Under the pieces are notes generated by a model. The model saw nothing but the letters and a program-made list of their open reading frames with translations. It did no database searches and was not told the origin of the DNA. The position numbers and the translations under genes were made by a program. Shown here piece after piece: positions 1-10,814 of a DNA stretch of 64,000 nucleotides (its first letter is position 1; every line of letters begins with the position of its first letter). This DNA comes from Aphidius gifuensis (lineage: Eukaryota; Arthropoda; Insecta; Hymenoptera; Braconidae). The stretch is taken from NCBI RefSeq assembly GCF_014905175.1, contig NC_057793.1, forward strand, positions 11,346,001 through 11,410,000, in the 5' to 3' direction.

Positions 1-299
1 TAGTTACCTTCTTTGTTTTCTTTTCTATAAAGACTGATGATTTTTTTTAAATTAAAAGTTTGGAATAAATTATTTAACCTTTTTTATTGAATCTAAAATT
101 AAAATAAAAAATACAGTCATAGCAAAAACGAAGATATTTTATTATTACTATATTTGTAATATATGAAATTCAAATAATTGTTAGTAAATATCTTTGTATC
201 CTAATATTATTAAAGAGTTGTATTTTTTATTATAAATCAAATTAAATTGTAAATTTATAAAACGATTGAAATATTTGTAAAAATAAAAAGAAAATATAA
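1..299. other. AT-rich sequence, nothing recognised
   Basis: Very AT-rich sequence with short poly-T and poly-A runs. I see no open frame of note, no repeat unit and no RNA gene. It ends at the hAT-like element that begins near 302. Confidence 0.5.
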
Positions 300-301
300 A
301 T

Positions 302-1060
302 GAGAGATGCCGCGATACGATACGATACGATAACTGGCTGATTATCGTATCGTGTCAAAGATGATTGTCGTTATCGTATCGTGTCGTCTAAAAATTCGAC
401 AAAAATCGGATTATCGTGTCGTCTTATTATCGTATCGTCATAGGTGTTGTCGTATCGTATTATCGACATGATCGACGATAATTTTTGTTTGAGTATAATT
501 TACAGGAAATTTTAAAATATTTTTGCATACAAAAACATTATAAAAGCAGGAAGAATTATCTTAAGGACAATAAGTAAATTACATGAATTATCTAAGTAAA
601 AATTATTATAGTCAAAATTTATTATGTTTAAATTCATGGTTTAAAAGTTCATTGGCAAATAATATTGAAAAAAAACTTGAAAACCAAATTAAAAAAAAAA
701 TATTATAACACATGCAACAACGGTTTATATAATTTATATAAAATTATTGTTAGTTATCATATTATTATAATTTATATTACTTTTATATTGTTAGATTAAT
801 ATGTATCTAATATTATATGTTGCAGTAATCTATTTTTTCTTTAATTTAATATTTTCTGGAGTTTAACAATATGAAAATATTGCTTTGATTTAAATGTATA
901 TTTTTCGACATTATCGCGATGACACGATAATTTTATCGGTTATCGTCAGTCAAATATCGTATCGTGTGACGACGATACGATAAAAAATGGCATTATCGTA
1001 TCGTTGTCGTCATTATCGTATCGCCTTGTCGCGATATTATCGATTATCGCGGCATCTCTA
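302..1060. mobile_element. Non-autonomous hAT-like element with (CGATA)n subterminal repeats
   Basis: The two ends form an inverted repeat: AGAGATGCCGCGATA starts at 303 and TATCGCGGCATCTCT ends at 1059. Inside each end lie many short copies of CGATA/TATCG (303-480 and 905-1050), reading as ATCGTATCGTG-type strings in both orientations. The middle (490-900) is plain AT-rich DNA with no open frame. The flanks AATATAAAT and AATATAAT are a possible 8 bp target duplication with one indel, but the AT-rich context makes this weak. The design (short TIR, then repeated 5-6 bp motif) matches the element at 2280-3183. hAT assignment is an inference from TIR and duplication length. Confidence 0.6.
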
Positions 1061-1214
1061 AATATAATTAAATGTTTATAATTTTTATTGATCAATTAAT
1101 TGAACATATCTGGAACCATGAAAAATGAAATCCCTTTTTTATTTTAGTATATGATCTATCTTACGGTAAATTTCGTTTTAATGATCATCTAAATATTTAA
1201 CTAAAATTAAAATA

Positions 1215-1660
1215 CCCAAGTGGAAAAAATATATTTAATTTATATTTAATAGAAATATAAATTTAATTTAATGGATTTTAATTTTAATGGATTTTAGTTT
1301 TGGACATACTAAAATAAAATTTAGAAAAAATTTAGAAAAGATTTAGAACAAATATAAATTAAATTTATAATATGTACAAGTTTGGACATACTAAAATTAA
1401 ACTTTTTCTAAATTTTTTCTTAATTTTTTTTTTATTTTTTGTAAATTTTTTTTAAATTTAATTTTCGTATGTTCAAAACTGTATATATTTTAAATTTAGT
1501 TTATATTTTTTCTAAATCTTTTCTAAATTTTTTCTAAATTTAATTTTAGTATGTCCAAAACTGTATATATTTTAAATTTTATTCATATTTTTTCTAAATT
1601 TTTTCTAAATATAAAATAAATATATTTCACATTTCCAATAGATATATTTTTCCACTTGGG
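1215..1660. mobile_element. MITE with TA target duplication (mariner-like)
   Basis: CCCAAGTGGAAAAAATATA at 1215 is mirrored by TATATTTTTCCACTTGGG ending at 1660, with TA on both sides (1213-1214 and 1661-1662). The 446 bp interior has several direct and inverted copies of a TTTGGACATACTAAAAT-type block and AT-rich spacers. There is no coding capacity. A TA duplication is typical of Tc1/mariner elements, so this is probably a mariner-derived MITE. A diverged relative of its right end lies at 5160-5268. Confidence 0.75.
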
Positions 1661-1731
1661 TATCTTTCTTTTAAATACTTAATGTTATAGTTATTTAAAA
1701 ATTAAATTATATCTAATAAATAAAAAAAACA

Positions 1732-1925
1732 ATGGCCCAAGCCGGAGTATTGAAAATTTTTAATTTTCAACGGGTAACGCGGGCCACACGCCCCAACAAA
1801 CGTTACCAGAAATTTTTTTTTTTTTTTCCAGTCCCAAACCCTACAACTTTTACCCGAATCATTTTTAATTCGAGCCATATTTTCAAGAAAAATCCATTAT
1901 CAATTAAATGGGACAGTCTGCATCT
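1732..1925. repeat. Dispersed repeat fragment, shared with 10605-10760 and 28400-28445
   Basis: The first part (AGCCGGAGTATTGAAAATTTT) recurs near 28412. The second part (CCCTACAACTTTTAC, then an AT-rich stretch ending in AATGGGACA-TCTG) recurs at 10605-10760. An 82-codon open frame over this region is an accident of the repeat, with a poly-F run from poly-T. Two joined fragments of one transposon family are the simplest reading. Confidence 0.5.
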
Positions 1926-1979
1926 TCATAATATCAGGAGACCCGGGGTCTCGCCTCAATACAGAAAAAAAAATATATA

Positions 1980-2334
1980 GAACGAACGCGAACTCTCTTA
2001 CCGGGTATAAGTATTTTAAGTTTGCGCTCTGTGACCTTAGCCTAATTTATCAGTTTTTAGGCTAACTATTGGCCGAAAAAAAAAAATAAAAATTGTTTTA
2101 CTATATATATCGATAGCCCTCGTTCTAATAAGCCTACTTCGATTTTTTTTTATTTTTTTTTCGGCGAGCCATAACTTTTGTTATAATCAAGATAGGGAAT
2201 TCGTATTAGGCTCAAATTATGCACCTAAAAAAAATCTAGTGACGGCATTACGGTTTTTTTTTTCTCTCAATAACAGTTTAAAACTTAAGACTTTAAGACA
2301 AGTCTCGGTCTCGCATGCGTCGTCTCGCGAGACG

Positions 2335-2370
<36 letters not shown>

Positions 2371-3720
2371 TATCGACTGAAAGTCTCGCCGGTATCACGA
2401 GACTTTGAAAATTTCGGATTGAATTTTTTTTTTTTTTTTTTCTTTCTCGTAACGAATCGTATTGAAAAGAAGAACTTTTATGCAGTACAATACTGCAGTA
2501 AGACAACTGCACACAGTAAGACATTGACGCTACAGTCACAACGAGATATCTACAAGCCTTATGTACCTATGAAAATTGTAAAGTTACGCCAATTATATTT
2601 TCCTAAACTGATATTTTTTGTATCTGATATTTTAAAAGCAGTATTTTACTTCGTGGAAAGGGAAAAATACATATCAATGAAGAGAAAAAAAGAAAAAAAT
2701 CTATTATTTGTTTATGAAATTTCTAAAGTCTTTTGTCCAACTACTTCATTGATTTTTAAAATTTAAAGTTTCAACTTCGAACATTCTTTCTTTTTATATT
2801 TTTTCGGAAATATTATTTTAGAAATTCTAAAAATTATTAAATTATGTTATAATTTTGTATGATTTAATTTATCAATTTTATTGATATAAAATATTAATTA
2901 AAATAATTCAATATTTATTTTAAAATATTGAATAATATAATATTAATTGTTTTTATTTCATATGAATTTTTAATAAAATATTTATATATTGAATAATATA
3001 TAAATGAACCAATTGGTTTCTATTCTTTTATATTTTACTTAACGAAAAAATATTAGTATAAAAGCGAGACCCGGCGATATTTGCGAGACGAGACCGAGAC
3101 CGAGACCGAGACCTGGTGCGAACGAGCGAGACCGATACCGAGACTCGCTGAATCTCGTCTCGTCTCGTACCGCATGAAACCCTAACAGTTTTCAAGCAAA
3201 AAAATTAAATATCCGAATTTTTTGTCAAATTTTGAAGTTTTTTTTTTTTTTTCTCAAAAACTATTATAGATAGGGGAAAAAACCCATTAAGCGGGCGATA
3301 GAGTTTTTTGAGACGAATAATATGAGCCTTATACGAAGTCTCTCTTTTGATTTCGCGTTGAGTTATTCATTGCGCCGTTTTTAAGTTTTTTTTCGGCGAG
3401 CCATAACTTTTGTTATAATCAAGATAAGAAGTTCGTATTAGGTTCAAATTATGTGCCTCAAAAAAATCTAGTAACGGCATCAAGGGTTTTTTTTTCTCTC
3501 AATAACAGTTTTCGAGAAAAAAAAATTAAATATCAGAATTTTTTTTTTTAATTTTATAGTTTTCTTCTTTTTTTCTCAAAAACTATTATAAACGGAAAGA
3601 AATTTTGCAAAGCGGGCGGTAAAGTTTTTTGAGACACAAAAATTAAGCCTAATACGAAGTCTCTACTATGATTTTGCGTCGAGTTATATATTGCGCCGTT
3701 TTTATAACTTGTAGAATTTT
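1980..3720. repeat. Dispersed module repeat (family with GCGGGCGATAGAGTTTTTTGAG)
   Basis: Modules of about 100-150 bp recur here: the block TCGGCGAGCCATAACTTTTG occurs at 2161 and 3390, and GCGGGCGATAGAGTTTTTTG near 3290, with a variant GCGGGCGGTAAAGTTTTTTG near 3620. Poly-T runs followed by CTCAAAAACTATTATA separate the modules. Related modules lie at 5530-5775 (other end carries GGCTGAGCCTATGGCTCCTAGG) and at 26373-27925. No transposase is visible. One copy is split by the element at 2280-3183, which gives an internal control for that insertion. Confidence 0.55.
2280..3183. mobile_element. Non-autonomous hAT-like element with (GAGACC)n ends, 8 bp duplication
   Basis: AACAGTTT flanks the insert on both sides (2272-2279 and 3184-3191). 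The uninterrupted version of the target (CTCTCAATAACAGTTTTCGAG) is present at 3494-3520, so the insertion is directly demonstrated. The ends carry reiterated GAGACC/GGTCTC units (2300-2370 and 3060-3170). The right end, read inward, starts AGGGTTTCATGCGGTACGAG, similar in plan to the 302-1060 element; the left TIR is poorly preserved. The interior is AT-rich with no convincing gene; long frames here come from the simple repeat. Confidence 0.65.
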
Positions 3721-4140
3721 CACATGAAAACGTTTGTACTATTTTAAGTTACATAAATAATAATTTAAGAATGATGAAATATAAAACAGAAAAGATTCAC
3801 GAATAAAAATTTTGTGAGCCATCTAGACTCGCGGGTTTATTATGTGTAAACATCTTCGGCGTGTTTCTACGAAAAATTCCTACGAATGCGCAAAGTGGTT
3901 AAAAATGGAGTTGAAATATGAAAAAAACGGCTATTTATCGGTTGTATGTCGTATAGTTATTGAAATAACGATTAATTCTCAAATTTAATAATGGCAATCA
4001 ATAGAGATCGTCAGGGAGAAGAAAATGTTTTTAAAAAAATTTCGATATCTCGAATAGTTTTCGAGTTATAATATTTTTTAAAATTTCGATTTATCGATAT
4101 CTTTCTAATGTTAATAATAATTGTTTCATAATTGATAATA
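3721..4140. other. Unassigned AT-rich sequence
   Basis: No gene, repeat unit or RNA gene is recognised. A few stretches such as ACTCGCGGGTTTATTATGTGTAAACATC are of higher complexity than their surroundings, but I see no second copy of them beyond the short GATGTTTACACAT near 5470. Confidence 0.35.
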
Positions 4141-4145
4141 TAATG

Positions 4146-4735
4146 GAGCTAAGTAAAAAAATATAGCTAAGTAAAAAATATAGCTGATTAAAAAATAAAG
4201 CTAAGTAAAAAAAATAGCTAAGTAAAAAATATAGCTAAGTTAAAAATATAGCTGGTAAAATTATGTAGATATTGTGTGTTTGGCTATAAATATATAGCTA
4301 AGTAAAAAAAATAGCTAAGTAAAAAATATAGCTAAGTAAAAGATATAGCTGGTAAAATTATGTAGGTATTGTGTGTTTGGCTATAAATATAGCTAAGTAA
4401 AAAATATTGCTAAGTTAAAAATATAGCTAAGTAAAAAATATATAGCTAAGTAAAAAATATAGCTAAGTCAAAAATATAGCTGGTAAAATTATGTAGATAT
4501 TGTGTGTTATAGCTATAAATATAAAAAAAAAAAAATAGCTAAGTAAAAAATAAAGCTAAGTAAAAGATATAGCTGATAAAATTATGTAGATATTGTGTGT
4601 TTGGCTATAAATATAGCTAAGTAAAAAAATTGCTAAGTTAAAAATATAGCTAAGTAAAAAATATATAAGTAGCTAAGTAAAAAATATAGCTAAGTTAAAA
4701 ATATAGCTAAGTAAAAAACCTAGCGACCAAGTAAA
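4146..4735. repeat. Minisatellite, unit TAGCTAAGTAAAAAATA (16-17 bp)
   Basis: About 25 imperfect copies of TAGCTAAGTAAAAAATA are arranged in tandem. A higher-order unit is visible: every 5-8 copies are followed by GCTGGTAAAATTATGTAGATATTGTGTGTTTGGCTATAAATATA-like spacers (near 4252, 4349, 4481 and 4572). The TAGCTAAG core is the same as that in the hairpin repeats at 16327-17080 and 54615-57190. Confidence 0.85.
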
Positions 4736-4739
4736 ATAA

Positions 4740-5525
4740 ACTTGGATATATTCATTATTTTCGAAAAAAAAATATATATTCGTGCTTAACAATACGCGAC
4801 AATCAATAATTAGCAGTTTTTCTTTAAAAAAAAACAAAAATTTCGACTTTTTTTTGAAAAAAAAAAATTGTATACATTTTTAAAAAAATATCGATAAAAT
4901 ATCGATAAAAAGTAATATATGCAGCTGAAACGTTCAACTGACTAATGTTTATGAAAAAAAAAAAAAAATTTCATTGTCTATTTACAAAAAAAAGTAAATT
5001 GTAAATAAATTTCAGTTATACCTGTTAGACTTTGTATACAATGTCATTTTAGTTGATTTTAAGGTAAAAGTATGTGTTTTATAGTTGATTTGAAACAAAA
5101 ACAAAATGTTATATGTTTAAAATTTACAAAAACGAAAAGTTAATAAAACAATTTTGATTATGTCTGTCCAAATAGATATATATTTAAATTTACTTGAGAT
5201 TTTTTCCAAATATAAAATAAATTGATTTTGTATTTTCATTGAATATATATTTTTTTCACTTATAAATGACATATGTCAGATATCTCCTAATTCATTAATA
5301 TTCAAAATTGCCTCATGGTAACAGTTACCGACCGCTGGATAACCTATTATACTATACATAATCTACCATTGCGCTTATTATAGTAATGGAGTCAGGCTAA
5401 CATCCGTCACAGGATATGACGCTCTTTTTTTGGTTTTTTCATTTCACTCTTACTGGCACCCGCGCCTAAAGATGTTTACACATCAAAAACCTTTGGTGAT
5501 AAATACTCTCTGATGGAAAGTTTAG
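4740..5525. other. Unassigned sequence with a MITE relic at 5160-5268
   Basis: AT-rich, with poly-A tracts. The segment 5160-5268 resembles the right end of the MITE at 1215-1660 (TGTCCAAA, then AT-rich blocks and TTTTTTCACTT). The segment 5320-5480 is less AT-rich and ends in TGATGGAAAGTTTAGACACC; I do not recognise it. Confidence 0.35.
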
Positions 5526-5529
5526 ACAC

Positions 5530-5775
5530 CACAAATTTTTAAGTAAGAAAAAAAAATTTTTTCAAAATTTACATTTTAGTTTTTTGATCAAAAACTATTA
5601 TCAATAGAGCAAAAAACCTATAACGCGGGCGATAGAGTTTTTTAATGCGCTTCTTTTGAGCCTGGTACGAAGTCTCTCGGTTAGTTAGTTCGTAAGTTAT
5701 GAGCGTTTTTTTCTTTTCGCCGATGAATTCAAGACTGCGGCTGAGCCTATGGCTCCTAGGCTCCGTAAAAAAAAA
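5530..5775. repeat. Module repeat, terminal copy
   Basis: Contains CGCGGGCGATAGAGTTTTTT as at 3290, then a poly-T-rich spacer and the end block GCGGCTGAGCCTATGGCTCC. The reverse complement of this end block, in the form GGAGCCATAAGGCTCAGCCG, occurs at 26380-26405, so this is the terminus of the same repeat family in the opposite orientation. Confidence 0.6.
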
Positions 5776-6100
5776 AAAAAAAACAAACTATTTGATGTTA
5801 AAAAAATTTAATGTCAAATAATGATCGATTTTTTTAACATCTTTTTTATGAGCGAATTAACCACAAACACATGATGGTGCTTCATCGCCGCCACCACCAC
5901 CACCATGTATTTGTTCTATTATGATTGCTGCTGTTTATATATGATCAATATTGTTATTGTTATCTTGAATTCCACTCCGTACATCATTTATTAAATTATT
6001 ACTTACTCCTGTTGTTGTTGTTTCATTGAATGATTCAATATTCAATCATCTGTTCCATCCTTAACAAGTTCATTCAAGATCTTGAATTTATTTCGATCAT
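5776..6100. repeat. Low-complexity sequence with a short (CCA)n microsatellite
   Basis: A GCCGCCACCACCACCACCACC stretch lies near 5885-5906, followed by TTGTTATTG and GTTGTTGTTG-like strings. It leads into the 350 bp tandem repeat. No gene is seen. Confidence 0.45.
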
Positions 6101-6102
6101 GG

Positions 6103-7260
6103 CAAGCACAAACACTTGAATAACCACTCTCTTGTGTATTATTTGATTATTGAACAGATTTATTTCAAATACTCATTATTTGATTTAAAATATTATTACA
6201 ACTACCAGTACAAGTCTCATGAAAATTACCAGACATTGGTATAGCACCTGGTCCTATTTTAAATTTTACTGATTTAGGATTACCAGTACATTTATCAGAT
6301 GTTTTTGATAATATTTCAGTGTCATTAATTGTCTCTTGAAATCCTATACAATCTAAATTACCATCTTTGCTATCTTCACGTTCACGTGGTACCACATTTA
6401 TTCACATATTATTTATTGTTGTTTGGTATTGTGATTATGATGTTGCTGTCGTATTATGTCAACTGTCAAGCACTTGAATAACCACTATCTTGGGTTTTAT
6501 TTGTTTATTTGACAAATTCATTTTTAATACTCATTATTTGATTAAAAATATTATTACAACCACCAGTACAAGTCTCATGAAACTTACCAGACATTGGTAT
6601 AAGATCTAGTCGTATTTTAAATTTTACTGATTTAGGATTACCAGTACATTTATTACATGTTTCTAATAATATTTCAATGTCATTAATTGTCTCTTGAAAT
6701 CCTATACAATCTCAAATACGATCTTCACTATCTTTACGTTCACGTAGTACCAAATTTTATCCACATATTATTTATTGTTGTTTGGTATTGTGATTATGAT
6801 GTTGCTGTCGTATTATGTCAAGCACTTGAATAACCACTATCTTGTGTATTAATTGTTTATTTAACAGATGTATTTTAGATACTTATTATTTGTTTAAAAA
6901 TATTATTATAACCACCATTACAAGTCTTATCAAAATTATCAGACATTGGTATAGCACCTCGTCGTATTTTAATTTTTACTGATTTAGGATTACCAGTACA
7001 TTTGTCACATTTTTCTGCTAATATTTCAATGTCATTAATTGTTTCTTGAAATCCTATACAATCTAAAATACCATCTTAACTATTATTACGTTCACGTGGT
7101 ACCACATTTCATCCACATATTATTTATTGTTTGTTTATGATGATTATGATGTTGCTGTCGTATATGTCAAGCACTTGTAGTAACTATCTTACGTGTGTTA
7201 TTTGTTTATTTAACAGATTAATTTTAAATACTCATTATTTGATCAAAAATAACATAATAA
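6103..7260 (-). repeat. Tandem repeat, ~350-363 bp unit, 3.3 copies, with a minus-strand coding-like frame
   Basis: The block CAAGCACTTGAATAACCACTATCTTG recurs at about 6103 (variant), 6467, 6819 and 7168 (variant). Between these, on the minus strand, each copy spells a related peptide with the elements CIGFQETIND, KCTGNPKSVK, IPMS and TC.G..NNI. Amino acids are conserved better than the third positions would suggest, but copies 2 and 3 have a stop upstream of the shared segment. The peptide ends at a stop in every copy. This could be a tandemly duplicated last exon, or a retained frame in a satellite. Confidence 0.7.
6165..6395 (-). pseudogene. Cysteine-containing peptide segment, first copy of the tandem repeat
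   Basis: A 76-codon open frame whose core reads CIGFQETINDTEIL, then DKCTGNPKSVKFKIGPGAIP and CTGSCNNILNQI, ending MSI-stop. The equivalent in the second repeat unit (minus strand, 6520-6710) keeps CNKCTGNPKSVKFKI and extends to MSIKNEFVK-stop; in the third unit (6890-7070) it keeps CDKCTGNPKSVK. Upstream, VVPRERED is also shared but a stop separates it in units 2 and 3. No signal peptide is present. I do not recognise the family. It may be a decayed secreted-type cysteine protein exon or a transposon-derived segment; function unknown. Confidence 0.35.
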
Positions 7261-7492
7261 ATTATATATTGTATATAATAAAGTTTTAACATATAATTCA
7301 CCTTTGTCTCTTGAATCTTTCATGAAACTAAAATTTTAAACAAATTTTTTTGTATCGTTGTCAAGGGAATAAATAAATAAAACAAAATGAAAAATAATTT
7401 AAAATTACTTACCTTCATACCGTTACTTTCGTTGCATCCATCTTTTGTTTTTTTTTTTTTTACTGCCCATTCTAAAGAAGTTTCACTTCAAA

Positions 7493-8137
7493 AATATACA
7501 CATCTTAACAATGAAAAATGAAAATTATCTTTCATTAGAATTTTTTTTTTAAAAATCATTATTATTGTTTAAAAAAAAATAATAAACAAATGTTTTTTTT
7601 ATCAAAATCTTGCATTATTATAAACATATATTGCAATAACTTTTTTATTTATTGAAGAAATCCTTGGAAAATCTTAGTAAATATTAATTATGTGGAACCT
7701 GTGGAACAATTATAATTTATAAATTTTCATAATGTTTATTAATTATTATTTTTTAATGGTAGATTTTGTTTATTAAATTATTTTAACTTTATCATTAAAA
7801 AGAGTCGAACAAATTTTATCGTATAAAAAACTTCCAGCGAAGAAAATATCAATAGCTACTTGAAGAATATTTATTGAAATTTCGAAAGTCTTTTTTCCAA
7901 AATTGACATTGTTTATTAAATAAACAATGTAGCGCGCGAGCCTTTGGAATCTCATTTTGTACGCTGGTGAGGTTTGAACTTATACGTACCCGTTTTCTTG
8001 ATCAACTAAAAAAATTTTGGCGTAAGTAAATTATTATACATGATATTATTTATTTATATATCCATTCGTTTATATATATTTATACATTTTTTTTTTTTAT
8101 TACAATTTTTTTAAACATATTAGCTTACATTCATATA
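7493..8137. repeat. Left terminal inverted repeat of the DUF7869-type element
   Basis: Matches the right arm in inverted orientation, including a poly-A/T-rich block, the GTGGAACC and TTGTTCCACAGG-like segments, and a 60-codon outward-reading frame (7773-7955). Small differences include changed homopolymer lengths and TTGGAAAATCTTAG here versus the complement of CTAAAATTTTCAAAG in the right arm. Confidence 0.85.
7773..7955 (-). CDS. 60-residue ORF inside the left TIR
   Basis: An ATG-started frame, MRFQRLARYIVYLINNVNFG at its start, reading outward from the element (away from the transposase gene). The copy in the right arm (10992-11174, plus strand) differs by one residue (K to E near the C-terminus). 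Being inside an inverted repeat, the two are bound to be similar, so conservation is not independent evidence of coding. It has no recognised domain; a hydrophobic middle is visible. It might be a real small protein, a decayed exon or chance. Confidence 0.25.
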   Translation of the reverse strand: MRFQRLARYIVYLINNVNFGKKTFEISINILQVAIDIFFAGSFLYDKICSTLFNDKVKII

Positions 8138-8465
8138 TTTTTACCTTTACCTTACTATTGTATACATTTAAGTGTCTATATATATATATATATATTTTTT
8201 TTTATCCTTTTTTTAATATTCACGACTTTTTGTTTTCTTTAAAATATATTTTCGTCAGCTAATCGACAATTTCTTGGAATTCTTTTTGTTTTTTTTTTTT
8301 AATATAAAATGCGACATTCATTTGTTTATTCCTCTTTTTCGTCACTCGTTATTAAATGTGAGAGACTGTGCTCTTCTTCGTGCCTGTGTTAAATTCTAGT
8401 TTATTGTTGTATTATTTAATTTAATATTGTTTATTTGATGATATAAAGTCAGTAAAATTATAATA

Positions 8466-10352
8466 ATGTCTGGGAGAACATCGAGTAGAAAAAGAAGCAA
8501 TGATGCCTCTTGTTGGAAAAGAAATATTAATAAAAAAGCAAAGAACAAGGTAAAGAAAATTTACATAGGATTTTGTAAAATTAAAAAAAATATTCTTAGT
8601 TGATAAAAATCCGTTTAATATATTTTCCACTGTTATTTTTTTTTCTTATTTTATATTGATATATATATTTATATATTTTTGTTTCCGGTATATTTTTTTT
8701 AGGGAGAAGAATATGTGAATCGTTCAGATAAAATTATTGCTGCAAAAGTATTATGCCCTGCTGAATCTTGTTGTTCTAAAGAATGCTTTCATAAAATCGA
8801 AATTTCGGAACAGGAAAATATTTTCAAGTTCTTCTGGAAAACAGCTGGAGACTACAAGTCTCAAAATATTTTCCTCAGTACTTTAATGACAATTAAAAAT
8901 CAAAGTACACTAGATGCTCAGAAAAAAAAAATATTATGGTCATATAATTTTCATTTTTCGAATCTTAATGTACCAGTTTGTCAACAATTTTTGTGCAATT
9001 TATTACAAATAGGTATAGACAGACTTGTGACCATTCAAAAAAAAATAAAAAATAATGAATCGTTAGAAGACAACCGTGGAAAACATGAAAATCATAGATT
9101 ATATTTAACACCAGAGCTGAAAGAAATTATACAACAACATGTGCTATCAATGCCACATTCACAATCACACTACAGTTTGGAAAAATCACAGCTTTCTAGT
9201 TTTGATCATCCTGACTTAACTTTTCCAATTTTATATGACTTGTTCGTCGATTACAAGTGTTCAATTACGGGTAATACTGATCCTACAATTTCACAGTCAA
9301 CTTATATTGAGTATTTCAATCATAATATTAATTTTACGTTTTCCCAGCCTCGAACTGATGTTTGTGATTTTTGTTATCAATATGAGAAAAATGATAAAGA
9401 AAATTTAGAATATATTGCACATAAAAAAAGTGTTGAGTTCCATAAAAATTTAAAAAAGAAAATGATAGAAGAAGAAAATGTTTTATGTATGGAATTTGAT
9501 TTTGGCCAAAATTTACCATTACCAAAAATACCTGTTTCTGAACAATTCTATAAGAGACTTCTTTGGTTACATATTTTTAATGTAAATATTTTTAAATGTG
9601 ACGATAAACGAAGCTATATGTTTTTTTTTATGGAAGGACAACTAAAGAAAGGCTCTAATACTGTTTGTAATTTTATTTATGAAGCAATTAAAAGAGAATT
9701 AAAAATAGATTATTACAATAAAATTTATTTATTTTCGGATGGATGTGGTGGACAAAACAAAAATTATTTAGTATTTTCTTTTTTATCATTACTCTCAAAA
9801 AAATTGCAAATTGAAATCAAACATGTATTTCCGGTTAGAGGTCACTCGTATTGTTCATGTGATAGAAACTTTGGAATGTATGGAAGAAAAAAAAAAAATA
9901 CAGAAACAATAGAGACTGCAGCACAGTACATTGATATAGTAAAAAATTCAAGAGATCCACCATTTACTGTTATACAGTCTTCAGATATTGTTGTTAATGA
10001 TTTTGAAACTGTTATCCCTGAAAAAATGGATTTACCAAAAAATATCCGTATCAGAGATGCAGTTATAACTAATTTTTTTCCAAACGGCAGTGCTGAAATT
10101 TTTCATAAATATGATGAACCATCAACTGATTATTTAATAAATTCTGATATTAATTTTGATGATTTAATAAAAACAGACATTGCATTGCCTGTAGGCATAT
10201 CAAAAGAAAAAAAAAAGATGTCAGTGCTTTGCTTCGTTATCTCTCGCCTACTGGAAAAGCTTTTTTTTAATAATTTCTTTAATTCTATAAAAGAAAAAGT
10301 GCTTAAAAATATTCCAGAAAAAAAATTGAAAAAAAAAAATTTACCCGAGTAA
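8466..10352 (+). CDS. DUF7869-type transposase-like protein, two exons, 577 residues
   Basis: Exon 1 is 8466-8549 (28 codons, ATG, basic: MSGRTSSRKRSN...), the intron is 8550-8702 (GTAAAG...TTTTTTTAG), and exon 2 is 8703-10352, ending in TAA. The join is phase 0 and gives one open frame of 577 residues. The C-terminal half has the signature of the arthropod family that carries Pfam domain DUF7869: MEFDFGQNLPLPKIP (about residue 285), then FSDGCGGQNKNY (about 375), then GHSYCSCDRNFG (about 410). I read the acidic residues in these motifs as a probable RNase H-fold DD(D/E) active site. The N-terminal half has Cys and His residues (CPAESCCSKECFHK; DVCDFCYQYEK) that could bind zinc. A lysine-rich tail follows. 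Its place between long TIRs makes it the presumed transposase. The superfamily (Sola or another) is not settled. No disabling change is seen. Confidence 0.85.
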
Positions 10353-10814
10353 AAAATAATAATAATATATCTAAGAACTAATAATATATAAATATATAGG
10401 TATATATATATATTTGTATATATATTATATTTAATGTTTTATCTAATATTTTTTCAGGAAAATCCATAAACAGATAAAATTGGGCCGAAAAAAAAAGTGA
10501 TTTTATCGAAAAATTTTTTAAATAAAAAGTGTTAGTTTTGATGTAAAAAACGTAACGCTGCAAAAAAAAATTGTAGTATCCATTTAAAAAAACTATGTTT
10601 ATACCAGAAGCTCCACCATTTTGGATTTTTCGAATTTTTTTTTTTTTTTTCTATGTCCTCCTCCAAACCCTACAACTTTTACTTGAAACATTTTTCAATT
10701 TAAGCTATATTTTTCAAAATAAATGCATTGATAAATTAAAATGGGACACTCTGTATATATTAGATCATTGATCCAATGATATTCTTCTTTTGTTTAATAT
10801 ATTTATATTGACTA
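10353..10814. repeat. 3' flank of the transposase gene with an inserted dispersed repeat (10605-10760)
   Basis: AT-rich sequence follows the stop codon. From 10605 to about 10760 it matches the fragment at 1811-1925 (CCCTACAACTTTTAC then AATGGGACACTCTGTATA), so a piece of another transposon family sits between the transposase gene and the right TIR. No further gene is present. Confidence 0.5.

Noticed and set aside
302..1060. Exact 8 bp duplication around the CGATA element
   Set aside because: AATATAAAT and AATATAAT differ by an indel and lie in AT-rich DNA, so I kept it only as a possibility.
2239..2766. 175-codon open frame
   Set aside because: It runs through the GAGACC microsatellite (RDRDRD) and poly-T (poly-F), so it is a composition artefact.
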